DNA of 64,000 bases from Orlajensenia flava (lineage in GTDB: Bacteria; Actinomycetota; Actinomycetes; Actinomycetales; Microbacteriaceae), in the NCBI RefSeq assembly GCF_004801905.1, contig NZ_SSSN01000011.1, positions 47,758 to 111,757 of the forward strand, in the 5' to 3' direction. Below are positions 1-8,195 of the stretch, one piece after another (position 1 is the first letter of the stretch; each line of letters opens with the position of its first letter). Under the pieces are notes generated by a model. The model was not told where the DNA came from, made no database searches, and saw nothing but the letters and a program-made list of their open reading frames with translations. The position numbers and the translations under genes were made by a program.

Positions 1-150
1 GCATCCGGTGAGCTCGGCTATCACGTGCTCGACACGCTCGTGTCGATCGACGAGGCGGTCAGCTCGCGCAGCACCGTCGACGTGACGAGCACGGTCGCCC
101 CCGTGCCCCTGGTCGCCGACGACTTCGACCCGTTCGCCGCCACCCTCTAG
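1..150 (+). CDS. C-terminal end of a Gfo/Idh/MocA-type oxidoreductase (partial)
   Basis: Only the last 49 codons and the TAG stop are inside the window; the start lies upstream. The visible tail contains GYHVLDTLVSIDEAV followed by a short strand (STVDVTSTV), a pattern typical of the C-terminus of NAD(P)-dependent Gfo/Idh/MocA sugar or inositol dehydrogenases, where one helix packs on the final beta strand. The nucleotide-binding domain is not visible, so cofactor and substrate cannot be stated. It is followed by a long-armed hairpin that could end its transcript. Confidence 0.55.
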   Translation, partial: ASGELGYHVLDTLVSIDEAVSSRSTVDVTSTVAPVPLVADDFDPFAATL

Positions 151-165
151 CCCGCGTTTCATCCG

Positions 166-216
166 CTGGGCAGTAGATGTCGCCTGGACCTCGCTCGCGC
201 GACATCTGCTGCCCAG
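166..216. repeat. Intergenic long-armed hairpin, possible terminator
   Basis: Two 18-base arms, CTGGGCAGTAGATGTCGC (166-183) and its near-perfect reverse complement (199-216), enclose a 15-base loop. There is a single difference, which is still a G-T pair in one strand. It lies 16 bases after the stop of the partial oxidoreductase. No T-run follows, so it is not a canonical intrinsic terminator. It is one of several long-armed intergenic hairpins in this window. Confidence 0.6.
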
Positions 217-298
217 TCGATGAGGAGAGGCAGGGCGGGCCGCGCAGGATGCGCAGGAAAGTCAAGCCGAGCGCACGCGCGGTCGACAGACTGGGGGC

Positions 299-1225
299 AT
301 GGCAGCGGACGGCACCCTCGAGACGGATGACTTCGCCGAATTCGTGACCGTTCTCGGCGCATCCCTCGACGAACCGGGCGGCATCGACGATCTGGCCCGC
401 GCGATGCACCTCTCCCGCGCTCAACTCGGTCGGGTGGTGCTGGCGGCGTCGGGCGAGACGCCGGCACGGTTCACGCGACGCATCCTGCTCGAGCGAGCCG
501 CCGTCGCGCTGCTGCGATCGGAATCGACCGTCATGCAGGTCGCCGTCGACGCGGGCTACGACTCGCACGAGGGATTCCTGCGAGCGTTCGAGCGCGCGTA
601 CGGGGCTGCGCCCTCCCGGTGGCGGGTCGCACCCGGCCCCGTGGCGCTGCCCTCGCCGAACGGCGTGCACTTCCTGCCGCCCTCAGGGCTGCGGATTCCC
701 GGAATGGAAAGGATCGGAACCATGGACGTCCTCATCGGAATGGTCGAGCACCACCTCTGGTTGACGGGCGAACTCGCCCACCGAGCGGGAAGGCTGCCGG
801 AGGCGGCGCTCGACGCGCCGGTGCCGTCGACCGAACTGGTTGACGACGCACCGACCATCCGTTCGCTGCTCTCGCGCATCGTCGGACAGCTGCAGATGTG
901 GAACGACGTGATGGCGTCGCGCGACTACGACTGGTCGCTCGAACAGGACGAGCCGGTCGGCTCGATCAGCGCACGGCTCGACCGCGAGGGCCCGGTCTTC
1001 CTCGACGAGATGCGCCGGGTGGTGGCGGAGGGTCGCCTCGACGACACCTTCGTCTTCGTGGAGAAGGACGGCCCGAAGCTGTACACCTACGGCGGACTGA
1101 TCGCCCACGTCCTCACCTTCGGAGGCCATCGCCGAGTGCAGGTGCTCGGCGCGCTCACGAGCCACGGCGTGACGGATCTCGGCTTCGGCGATCCGCGGGA
1201 GTGGATCCCCGAGCACGCCGCGTGA
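299..1225 (+). CDS. AraC-type helix-turn-helix protein with DinB-like C-terminal domain
   Basis: This 308-residue protein has two parts. Residues about 25-115 form an AraC/XylS double helix-turn-helix: the segment around LARAMHLSRAQLGRVV is the first motif, and VMQVAVDAGYDSHEGFLRAFERAYGAAP is the signature second motif. Residues about 140-300 (from MDVLIGMVEHHLW) resemble the DinB/YfiT four-helix domain, whose members often bind a metal or a bacillithiol/mycothiol-like substrate. AraC-DinB fusions are a known actinobacterial architecture, probably sensing a small molecule through the DinB part. The target is unknown; the downstream glucodextranase gene has its own promoter. The ATG at 299 follows a G-rich stretch. 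Confidence 0.8.
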   Translation: MAADGTLETDDFAEFVTVLGASLDEPGGIDDLARAMHLSRAQLGRVVLAASGETPARFTRRILLERAAVALLRSESTVMQVAVDAGYDSHEGFLRAFERAYGAAPSRWRVAPGPVALPSPNGVHFLPPSGLRIPGMERIGTMDVLIGMVEHHLWLTGELAHRAGRLPEAALDAPVPSTELVDDAPTIRSLLSRIVGQLQMWNDVMASRDYDWSLEQDEPVGSISARLDREGPVFLDEMRRVVAEGRLDDTFVFVEKDGPKLYTYGGLIAHVLTFGGHRRVQVLGALTSHGVTDLGFGDPREWIPEHAA

Positions 1226-1232
1226 TCCGCCG

Positions 1233-1246
1233 GTAAACGTTTGCAT
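1233..1246. promoter_or_regulatory. Candidate LacI-family operator
   Basis: GTAAACGTTTGCAT is centred on AAACGTTT and is close to the palindromic consensus of LacI/GalR-family sugar repressors (TGCAAACGTTTGCA). It lies 7 bases upstream of the -35 box of the glucodextranase gene, a position suited to repression. No LacI gene is in the window, so the regulator would be encoded elsewhere. Confidence 0.45.
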
Positions 1247-1252
1247 CGGCCA

Positions 1253-1282
1253 TTGACCCCGTTCGAGGGGTACTCCTAGGCT
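1253..1282 (+). promoter_or_regulatory. Promoter of the glucodextranase gene
   Basis: TTGACC (1253-1258) and TAGGCT (1277-1282) are spaced 18 bases apart, a good housekeeping sigma factor promoter. The predicted mRNA start near 1289 leaves a leader of about 35 bases with GAGGAG at 1312-1317 before the ATG at 1324. Confidence 0.6.
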
Positions 1283-1323
1283 GGCGACTGGCACGAGAAG
1301 CCAGCGCTCGACGAGGAGTAGCC

Positions 1324-4300
1324 ATGCGATCGATCACCCCCACGACGGCTCGACCCCAGCAGCCACGCCCCGGCGGAGAGCGGATACGGGGGCTTGCGGC
1401 ATCCGTGGGCACGGCCGCGCTCATCGCGGCCGCTCTCGTCGCCGGCTCCGGCGCAGCAGCAGCCCCAACGGATGCGCCCGGCGCCCCGGGAGCGCAGGCC
1501 ACCTGGTCGACGGGCGCCAAGCAGGGCTTCGGCACGGCCACGAGCACGGCGTCGAAGGTCTGGTACACGCTTGCAGACGGAACCATGTCGGAGGTCTACT
1601 ACCCCCGCGTCGACGTGGCGAACTCCCGCAGCCTCGAACTCATCGTGACCGACGGCAAGACGTTCGCCGACCTGGAGTCGAAGGACACGACCCACGCCGT
1701 CAAGCTGCTCGACCCGAAGGTGCTGCTCTACTCGCAGATCAACACCGATAAGGACAAGCGCTACCAACTCATCAAGACCTACGTCACCGATCCCAAGCGC
1801 GCGACCGTGATCGAGAATGTCACGCTGCGCTCGCTCGACGGCGGGAAGTACCAGGTCTACGTCCAGTACGACCCGTCGCTCGCCAACAGCGGCATGCACG
1901 ACTCCGCTCGCACGGTCGGCGGAGCCCTTGTCGCCGAAGACCTCACGGGAGCGGACAAGGTCGGCAGCGCCCTCATCGCCGACCGGCCGTTCGCGGCGAC
2001 CTCCAACGGGTTCGCGGGCGCGAGCGACGGCTGGAGCGACCTCGCCGGCGACTTCCACCTCGACCACACCTACACGCAGGCGCTCGACGGAAACGTCGTG
2101 CAGACCGCGAAGCTGAACATGCTCGGCACGTCGAGGCTCTCCACCTCCACCCTCGCGCTCGGCTTCGGCGCTACCGGCACCGAGGCGCTCGCCACCGCGA
2201 AGGCCACCATGTCGAAGGGCCTGCTCGGTGCGGCCGCCACCACGCTCTCCTACATCGCGGGATGGCACTCCTACCTCGGCTCCATCAAGCCGGCGCCCGC
2301 GAGCGTGAAGGGGAGCAGCGCGCTGACGACGCAGTACAACGTCGCCGCGATGACCCTCAAGGCGCACGAGGACAAGACCTACCGCGGCGCCAACATCGCC
2401 TCCCTCACGGTTCCGTGGGGCCAGGCGCAGAACGCCAACGAGGCGGGCGTCGGCGGGTATCACCTGGTCTGGGCGCGCGATCTCTACCAGGTCTCGTCCG
2501 CGCAGATCGCGATCGGCGACACCGCAGCGGCCAACCGCTCGCTCGACTACCTGTTCGACGTGCAGCAGAAGCCCGACGGCTCCTTCCCGCAGAACTCGCT
2601 GCTGAACGGCACGCCCTACTGGGGCAGCCTGCAACTCGACGAGGTCGCCTTCCCGATCGTGCTGGCGTGGCAGCTGAAGCGAGCGGATGCCGCCACCTAC
2701 ACCGACCACGTCAAGAAGGCGGCCGACTTCATCGTCTCCCACGGCCCGGCCACCCCGCAGGAGCGTTGGGAGGAGGAGGGCGGCTACTCACCGAGCACGA
2801 TCGCCGCGGAGATCGCGGGGCTGACGGCGGCATCCGCCCTCGCCAAGGCCAACGGAGACGACGGATCGGCCGCCGTCTACCAGGGCGTTGCCGACCAGTG
2901 GCAGCGCTCCGTCGAGTCGTGGACGTACACGACCACCGGACCGATCGGCGACGGCAACTACTACGAGCGCATCGACGACAACGGCAACCCGAATGACGGC
3001 CACACGGTCGACATCAACAACGGTGGAGGAGCCTTCGACGAGCGGTCCATCGTCGATGCCGGCTTCCTCGACCTCGTGCGCCTCGGTGTGAAGGCCCCCA
3101 CTGACGCGGCGGTGGCCTCATCGCTGCCCGAGGTCGACGCCACCATCAAGGTCGACACCCCGAACGGTGCCATGTGGTACCGCTACAACCACGACGGCTA
3201 CGGCGAGAAGGCCGACGGATCGCCGTACGACGGCACCGGCGTGGGTCGGCTCTGGCCCCTTCTGTCGGGCGAGCGCGGCGAGTACGAGCTGGCGAACGGA
3301 CGCAGCGCGTCGTCGTACCTGAAGACGATGGCCGCGTCGGCGAACGAGGGCTACCTCATCCCCGAGCAGGTCTGGGATCAAGCCGACCCTGCCTCGAGCG
3401 GATTCAGCTTCGGCGAGGGCACCGGCTCCGCCACCCCGCTGGCCTGGTCGATGGCGCAGTTCGTGCGCCTGGCCCAGTCCATCGACGCGGGCAAGCCCGT
3501 CGAGACGCCATCCGTCGTCTCCGATCGCTACGCGTCGGGCTCTCTGCCCGCCGGTCCAGCCCTGACACTCACCGCCCCCACGGGTGCAGTGACGAGTGAG
3601 GCGACCGTGACCGTCGCCGGCACAACGGATGCCGCAGCGGTCTGGGTGAGCGCGGGGGGAGCGACGGTCGCCGCATCCGTCTCCGGTGGCTCCTTCACCG
3701 CCGACGTGCCGCTGGCGCTCGGCGCGAACACGATCACGGTGGTGGCCGTCGGTGCGAACGGCGGCACCACGACCGTGCAGCGCGGCATCACCTCGACCAA
3801 CTTCGGCACACCGCTCGGCACCATCGCCGACCCGACCGGAGACGACAACGGGCCCGGCGACTACGTCTACCCGACCAACAGCGCCTTCAACGCCGGGGCG
3901 TTCGACGTGACCGGTCTCGGCGTCTACGACGATGGCCAGTCGATCAACCTCGTCACGACCATCGCAGGCGACATCCAGAACCCGTGGGGCGGCAACCAGC
4001 TCTCGGTGCAGCGCCTCGACATCTACGTCTCGACGGATGCCGCAGGCTCCCCGGTCGCGGCTCAAGCGGGTACGAATGCCGACCTCGCGCATCCGTACGC
4101 CTTCGTCATCGGCGGGTCGGGCTTCATCACGCCGACCATCAAGGACGCGTCGGGCGCCGTGCTCGGCAACGCGGGACTGCTCGTTCTGCCCGACACCCAC
4201 CAGATCGCGCTGAGCGTACCGAAGGCGCTGTTCGGTTCGACCGACCTCGCAGCCGCCGGCTACCAGGTGGCGATGATGTCGCATGCCGACCCCAACGGAG

Positions 4301-4557
4301 AGGGTGTCGGCGGCATCCGTCCCGTCTACGACCGGGCGTACTGGGATTCCGCGCCGGCCAACGGCCAGTCGTGGATCCAGGAGTACCGCTTCGGCGGGGG
4401 CGCGGGCGAGTACACGGATGCCAACGCCGCTCGCGACACCGACTCACGGGACCCGAACACGCTCGACATCCTGGCGCCGGCCGGTCAGTCGCAGAGCACC
4501 ATCCTCGATTGGAGGGCGTCGTCGCCGGTCGTGCTGCCGTACGTGCCGCTGGGGTGA
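1324..4557 (+). CDS. Secreted glucodextranase / GH15 glucoamylase-type enzyme
   Basis: This 1077-residue exoenzyme probably releases glucose from the ends of dextran or alpha-glucans outside the cell. A signal peptide (residues about 1-47) has an Arg-rich n-region and an Ala-rich core. Residues about 60-300 match the beta-rich N-domain of glucodextranases, about 320-735 the GH15 (alpha/alpha)6 barrel, about 745-835 an Ig-like module, and about 840-1070 the DOMON-like glucodextranase C-domain. The general acid should be a Glu of the RWEEEGGYSPST motif (480-491) and the base E681 in PEQVWD. Length and domain order match Arthrobacter globiformis glucodextranase. A promoter and candidate sugar-repressor operator lie upstream. 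Substrate preference (dextran or starch) cannot be read from sequence. Confidence 0.85.
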   Translation: MRSITPTTARPQQPRPGGERIRGLAASVGTAALIAAALVAGSGAAAAPTDAPGAPGAQATWSTGAKQGFGTATSTASKVWYTLADGTMSEVYYPRVDVANSRSLELIVTDGKTFADLESKDTTHAVKLLDPKVLLYSQINTDKDKRYQLIKTYVTDPKRATVIENVTLRSLDGGKYQVYVQYDPSLANSGMHDSARTVGGALVAEDLTGADKVGSALIADRPFAATSNGFAGASDGWSDLAGDFHLDHTYTQALDGNVVQTAKLNMLGTSRLSTSTLALGFGATGTEALATAKATMSKGLLGAAATTLSYIAGWHSYLGSIKPAPASVKGSSALTTQYNVAAMTLKAHEDKTYRGANIASLTVPWGQAQNANEAGVGGYHLVWARDLYQVSSAQIAIGDTAAANRSLDYLFDVQQKPDGSFPQNSLLNGTPYWGSLQLDEVAFPIVLAWQLKRADAATYTDHVKKAADFIVSHGPATPQERWEEEGGYSPSTIAAEIAGLTAASALAKANGDDGSAAVYQGVADQWQRSVESWTYTTTGPIGDGNYYERIDDNGNPNDGHTVDINNGGGAFDERSIVDAGFLDLVRLGVKAPTDAAVASSLPEVDATIKVDTPNGAMWYRYNHDGYGEKADGSPYDGTGVGRLWPLLSGERGEYELANGRSASSYLKTMAASANEGYLIPEQVWDQADPASSGFSFGEGTGSATPLAWSMAQFVRLAQSIDAGKPVETPSVVSDRYASGSLPAGPALTLTAPTGAVTSEATVTVAGTTDAAAVWVSAGGATVAASVSGGSFTADVPLALGANTITVVAVGANGGTTTVQRGITSTNFGTPLGTIADPTGDDNGPGDYVYPTNSAFNAGAFDVTGLGVYDDGQSINLVTTIAGDIQNPWGGNQLSVQRLDIYVSTDAAGSPVAAQAGTNADLAHPYAFVIGGSGFITPTIKDASGAVLGNAGLLVLPDTHQIALSVPKALFGSTDLAAAGYQVAMMSHADPNGEGVGGIRPVYDRAYWDSAPANGQSWIQEYRFGGGAGEYTDANAARDTDSRDPNTLDILAPAGQSQSTILDWRASSPVVLPYVPLG

Positions 4558-4713
4558 GGGCGGTGGCGCGCCCTGCCACCTCGCCTCGCCACCCGCCCGC
4601 TGTCTTGCCGGTGCCCCGCCGACGTCCCCCGCCGGTCGGCTGCGCCACTTCGTCGGCGGCCGCGCCCGTTGACGTGGCGCGGACGGCGTCGGATAGGCGC
4701 AGAGCGGGCCAGG

Positions 4714-5529
4714 TCAGGCGGAAAGGCGAGCGCCGACGGTGAGCTCGCGGCGGAAGCCCGGCGTCGCCGTCAACCCATTGGACGCGTCGACCGTGAGCAC
4801 ATCGATGTTCCACTGCGAGCAGGCGTCGGAGAGCGTTTCGGCACCGCCGGAAAGGATAGCCGTTGCGAGCACATCGGCCGTCACGATGTCGGCGGCGCGC
4901 ACCGTCACCTGGCGGTAGGGAGCCTCGGTCCGGCTGCTCGGATCGCTTCGCCGCCAGACGTGTTCGCCCCGTTCGGCAGTGCCGGAGGTCGCGATCGCAG
5001 CGCGCCCCGGGTGCAGGGGCACGGCGCCCAGCAGGTGCTCGCGATTCTCGGGGTCCACGATTCCGGCCATCCAGGGTGCATAGGCAGCGGAATCGGCGGG
5101 CGTTCGGCCGGAATCGGCTCGGGACCTCCGTCGCCCGAGAGCCACCCCGTCGCCACCGACCGAGAGGAGGGCGTCGTCGAGGCCTGCCCCCACGACGGCC
5201 GAACGCGCTGCATGGATCGCGAGCGCCTTCACGACGCCCGACAGGTCCAGGACGCCGTCCGGCCGGTACGGGTCGAAGGCGCCGGCCGTCGAGGTGCGCC
5301 AGCCGATGGCCTCCGTGTATGCGGCACGGAGAGGCTCGCTCGAGCGTGAGAGCACGAGCTCGCCGCGGGCGATGCGGCTGATCTCGGAGTCGGCGCGGTA
5401 GAGGCTGAACCGGGCGTCGTGATCGGCGAAGACACGCTCGATCTGCTCGAACAGTGCGCGATCCGCTCCGGGGATGACGAGACTGGCCACGGTTCCCATC
5501 GTCTCGAACACGTGGATGCCCGAGCTCAC
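4714..5529 (-). CDS. apbE: FAD:protein FMN transferase (ApbE family)
   Basis: ApbE transfers FMN from FAD to a Thr or Ser of a target protein, outside the membrane in most systems. The 271-residue protein has the family landmarks: ETMGTVASL near the start, FDPYRPDGVLDLSGVVKALAI in the middle, SVGGDG (flavin-binding turn) and ADVLATAILSGG near the end. It is shorter than the usual 300-340 residues and shows no signal peptide. Its ATG at 5529 overlaps the stop of the FMN-binding gene by 4 bases, so it is the last gene of a three-gene operon and very probably flavinylates that neighbour. It converges on the glucodextranase gene. Confidence 0.85.
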   Translation of the reverse strand: MSSGIHVFETMGTVASLVIPGADRALFEQIERVFADHDARFSLYRADSEISRIARGELVLSRSSEPLRAAYTEAIGWRTSTAGAFDPYRPDGVLDLSGVVKALAIHAARSAVVGAGLDDALLSVGGDGVALGRRRSRADSGRTPADSAAYAPWMAGIVDPENREHLLGAVPLHPGRAAIATSGTAERGEHVWRRSDPSSRTEAPYRQVTVRAADIVTADVLATAILSGGAETLSDACSQWNIDVLTVDASNGLTATPGFRRELTVGARLSA

Positions 5530-6068
5530 GAGAGGCCGGCCTGGTCGAGTGCGGCCTGCAGCGACGTGAGGTAGGCCTCGCTGGTGTACGTCGCGCCCGA
5601 GACCATCTGCACCTGCGACGACTGCGCGGCGAGCACCTCGGTGCGGAGGATCGGAGCGGCGCGTGCGCTGATCTGACGTGAGCGGTTCTCATCGTCGGTG
5701 AGCGCGAGGGCGACGACATCCGTGATCGAGCCGTTCGCCACGACCACCTGCACCTGCACGTCGCCGAAACGGGTCTGCACGTCCGAGCCTGTGTACGTTC
5801 CGCTGGCGGTGGAGCTGTCCGGCGCAGTGACGGCGGGTGAGGGCGTCGCGGTGGCGGATGCCGCAGCGCCCGCAGAGGCGGCGGCCGAGTTGTCGCCCGA
5901 CCCGGCGTCGCCCGACGCGGATCCTCCCGACGCAGCGTCTCCCGTCGTCGGGGCGGACACATCGGTCGCGGTCGGAATGCTTGTGCGCGCGGACGCTCCG
6001 AGCTCCCAACCCACGATCAGCACGACGGTCGCCGACAGGGCGCTCGCGATGGCGGCGCGGCGCCTCAC
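5526..6068 (-). CDS. Membrane-anchored FMN-binding domain protein
   Basis: This 180-residue protein has one N-terminal membrane anchor (ALSATVVLIVGWELG), a linker rich in Ala, Gly, Ser and Thr (about residues 30-85), and a C-terminal FMN_bind domain. The motif VSGATYTSEAYLTSL near the end carries the acceptor Thr (T160) to which ApbE would attach FMN. The GTG at 6068 was chosen because it overlaps the TGA of the upstream flavoprotein gene (GTGA), although the frame stays open further upstream. In such operons the flavinylated domain relays electrons from a membrane reductase to outside acceptors; that role is inferred from family and operon. Confidence 0.85.
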   Translation of the reverse strand: MRRRAAIASALSATVVLIVGWELGASARTSIPTATDVSAPTTGDAASGGSASGDAGSGDNSAAASAGAAASATATPSPAVTAPDSSTASGTYTGSDVQTRFGDVQVQVVVANGSITDVVALALTDDENRSRQISARAAPILRTEVLAAQSSQVQMVSGATYTSEAYLTSLQAALDQAGLS

Positions 6069-7495
6069 CAGTCGAACCTCTCGATGTGGATCTGCTCCTC
6101 GGGCAGGCCGACCGCGCGTGCGTCGCGGATGACCGCGTCGGACCACACGGCCGGTCCGCAGACGAACAGGTCCGACTCGAGCAGGTGCGGGAACACGGAG
6201 GTGATGGTCACGCCCCGTTGCAGGTCGGCGCCGCTCATCCAGCTGTCCTGGCCGTGCGGACGTGGCCCGATCATCGAGTAGACCGCTCCGCCGTTCGACC
6301 GGGTGAGCTCGACGATCTCCGTCCAGAGGTAGCGAGCGGTGTCGTCAGCGCCTCGCAGCACCACGGTGGTCTCACCCGGTCGCAGGCGCTGATTCTCGAG
6401 CAGGGCGCGAGCGGGCGTTACGCCGATGCCGGCTGCCACCATGGCGAGTCTCGAGGCGGTGCGGGCGACATCCGTGAAGATGCCGTACGGCCCTTCGATG
6501 GAGACGCGCGTGCCCGGGCGGAGTGCGGCCAGGCGAGCACTGCCGGCGCCGAGGGCTCGGACGGTGATGCGAGCTGTGGTCGCCGTCGGGACCGCTGAGA
6601 AGGAGATCGGATGCGCGTGCCACCACGTGCCGGCACTCCAGAAGCGCCAGATGGCGAACTGGCCGCCTCGGGCGCGCAGTCGGTCGAGGGAGCGACCGGT
6701 GAAGTGGAGGGAGATCACGCCGGGTGCGACGGTCTCGACGGAACTGACACGCATGCGGTGCCGGAGGGTGAGCGCGATCGGCACCGCGAAGCGGAACCAC
6801 GCCACCGCGCCGAACGCGAGGACGTACAGCGCGATCCAGTAGACGCGCTCGGCTGACCCCTCCGTGAGCACGCCTCCGACGCTCAACTGGTGCGGCACCG
6901 CGACGAGCACGGCGACGTAGGTGAGCAGGTGGATGGCGTGCCACGCCTCGTACGGCAGGCGTCGCCGCACGATGACGATCGAGCTGACGACCACCACGAC
7001 GAGCAGGCCGAGCCCCAGGTAGGCAATGGCCATGTCGGGAGTGGTGAACAGGACGACCGTCTCGTCGACGAGGGTGTGGCCGTCCTGCAGCGCCCAGCCG
7101 ACGGAGAGGAACAGCAGGTGGCCGAGGATCAGGTAGAGCGCCGGCTTTCCGAGCCTGCGGTGGAAGCGGATGGCGACGTCCTGGCCGACGGTGCGGTCGA
7201 TCAACGGGACGCGGGCGGCGAGCACCAGCATGACGAGGATGAGGTCCGTGCCGACGAGTCCCGCCACGATGCCCACCGCGTTCAGTGCAGAGGGACCGTC
7301 GACGACCTGCGCGGCTCCGCCCGAGGCGAGGTAGAGGGCGACTGCCAGTGCCACCGACGTGCTGCACGCGACGATCAGCAGGTCGGCCGCACGCATCCGT
7401 CGCCGCAGCCGCGAGCGCCGAACCGAGAGCTCGAGAGTCGGGGCGGACTGCGGCGGGCGGCGGCTCAACGCTGAGGATGCCGACGGGAGTGCCAC
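6065..7495 (-). CDS. Ferric-reductase-like transmembrane flavoprotein (FAD/NAD reductase)
   Basis: This protein probably moves electrons from NAD(P)H across the membrane. The N-terminal half has about six membrane helices with His residues suited to haem binding (around HRRLGKPALYLILGH and AWHAIHLLTYVAVLVAVPH). The C-terminal half is a ferredoxin-reductase module: FAD-binding with HPISFSA, then AGIGVTPARALLE for NAD(P) and a VCGPAVW segment near the end. I chose the GTG at 7495 (476 aa) because AAGGCGG lies 7 bases upstream; an ATG at 7531 would add 12 residues without a clear ribosome site. It heads the operon with the FMN-binding protein and ApbE, the arrangement of flavin-based extracytosolic electron transfer systems. 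Confidence 0.85.
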   Translation of the reverse strand: MALPSASSALSRRPPQSAPTLELSVRRSRLRRRMRAADLLIVACSTSVALAVALYLASGGAAQVVDGPSALNAVGIVAGLVGTDLILVMLVLAARVPLIDRTVGQDVAIRFHRRLGKPALYLILGHLLFLSVGWALQDGHTLVDETVVLFTTPDMAIAYLGLGLLVVVVVSSIVIVRRRLPYEAWHAIHLLTYVAVLVAVPHQLSVGGVLTEGSAERVYWIALYVLAFGAVAWFRFAVPIALTLRHRMRVSSVETVAPGVISLHFTGRSLDRLRARGGQFAIWRFWSAGTWWHAHPISFSAVPTATTARITVRALGAGSARLAALRPGTRVSIEGPYGIFTDVARTASRLAMVAAGIGVTPARALLENQRLRPGETTVVLRGADDTARYLWTEIVELTRSNGGAVYSMIGPRPHGQDSWMSGADLQRGVTITSVFPHLLESDLFVCGPAVWSDAVIRDARAVGLPEEQIHIERFDW

Positions 7496-7609
7496 GATGA
7501 GACCGCCTTCCGTCCGCGTTGTGCATCCCACTCTGCCGTCCCGGACTGCTCGTCACCTCTGCACGTGCTATGGAGTCTCGATGAGCTCGAGCGCGAGAGG
7601 ATGGCAGGC

Positions 7610-8161
7610 ATGCGAACGATCGTGCTGCCGGGCATCGGCGGATCCGGCCCCGGCCACTGGCAGAGCCTCTGGGAGGCTGGCGACCCGACTTTCGTCCGAT
7701 TCGCTCCCGCGTCGTGGGACGAACCCGATCTGGTGGACTGGATGGACGCCCTCGACGCGGCCGTGGATGCAACTGACGAGCCGCCGCTGCTGCTCGCGCA
7801 CAGCCTCGGGACGCTGCTCGTCGCGCACTGGGCGGCCCGGTCGGATGCGCTGGTTGCCGGCGCGTTCCTCGTCGCCGTGCCCGACGCCGACGGCCCGGCT
7901 TTCCCCGACGCCGCGCCGGACTTCGGAGGGGCGCCGCGCGCTCCGCTCCGCTTTCCGAGCGTGCTGGTCGCGAGCAGCTCGGACCCGTACGCGTCGATCG
8001 AGTACGACCGCACGCTGGCGGCGGACTGGGGGTCGGAATTCGTGGATGCCGGAGCGGTCGGTCATCTCAACGAGCGGAGTGGAATCGGAGCGTGGCCCGA
8101 TGGACGGGCGTTGTTCGCCAGCTTCGCCCGCGACACCAGTCCATCCGCGCCTGCGTCGTAG
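7610..8161 (+). CDS. RBBP9/YdeN-type alpha/beta serine hydrolase
   Basis: This 183-residue hydrolase starts with LPGIGGSGPGHWQSLWE, the signature of the RBBP9/YdeN family, in which the oxyanion loop precedes a W. The nucleophile is S65 in AHSLGT, the acid is probably D in SSSDPYASIEY, and the histidine is in GAVGHLNERSG. Substrates in this family are poorly known. The ATG at 7610 was preferred over 7601 and 7565 because GAGAGG (7595-7600) lies 9 bases before it. It stands alone between divergent and tandem neighbours. Confidence 0.8.
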   Translation: MRTIVLPGIGGSGPGHWQSLWEAGDPTFVRFAPASWDEPDLVDWMDALDAAVDATDEPPLLLAHSLGTLLVAHWAARSDALVAGAFLVAVPDADGPAFPDAAPDFGGAPRAPLRFPSVLVASSSDPYASIEYDRTLAADWGSEFVDAGAVGHLNERSGIGAWPDGRALFASFARDTSPSAPAS

Positions 8162-8183
8162 GGAGCGGTTCGTCATCGGGCGA

Positions 8184-8189
8184 TAGTGT
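8184..8189 (+). promoter_or_regulatory. -10 box giving a leaderless transcript
   Basis: TAGTGT ends 6 bases before the ATG at 8196, so transcription would start at or near the start codon. No ribosome-binding site is present. Confidence 0.5.
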
Positions 8190-8195
8190 TCGCTC

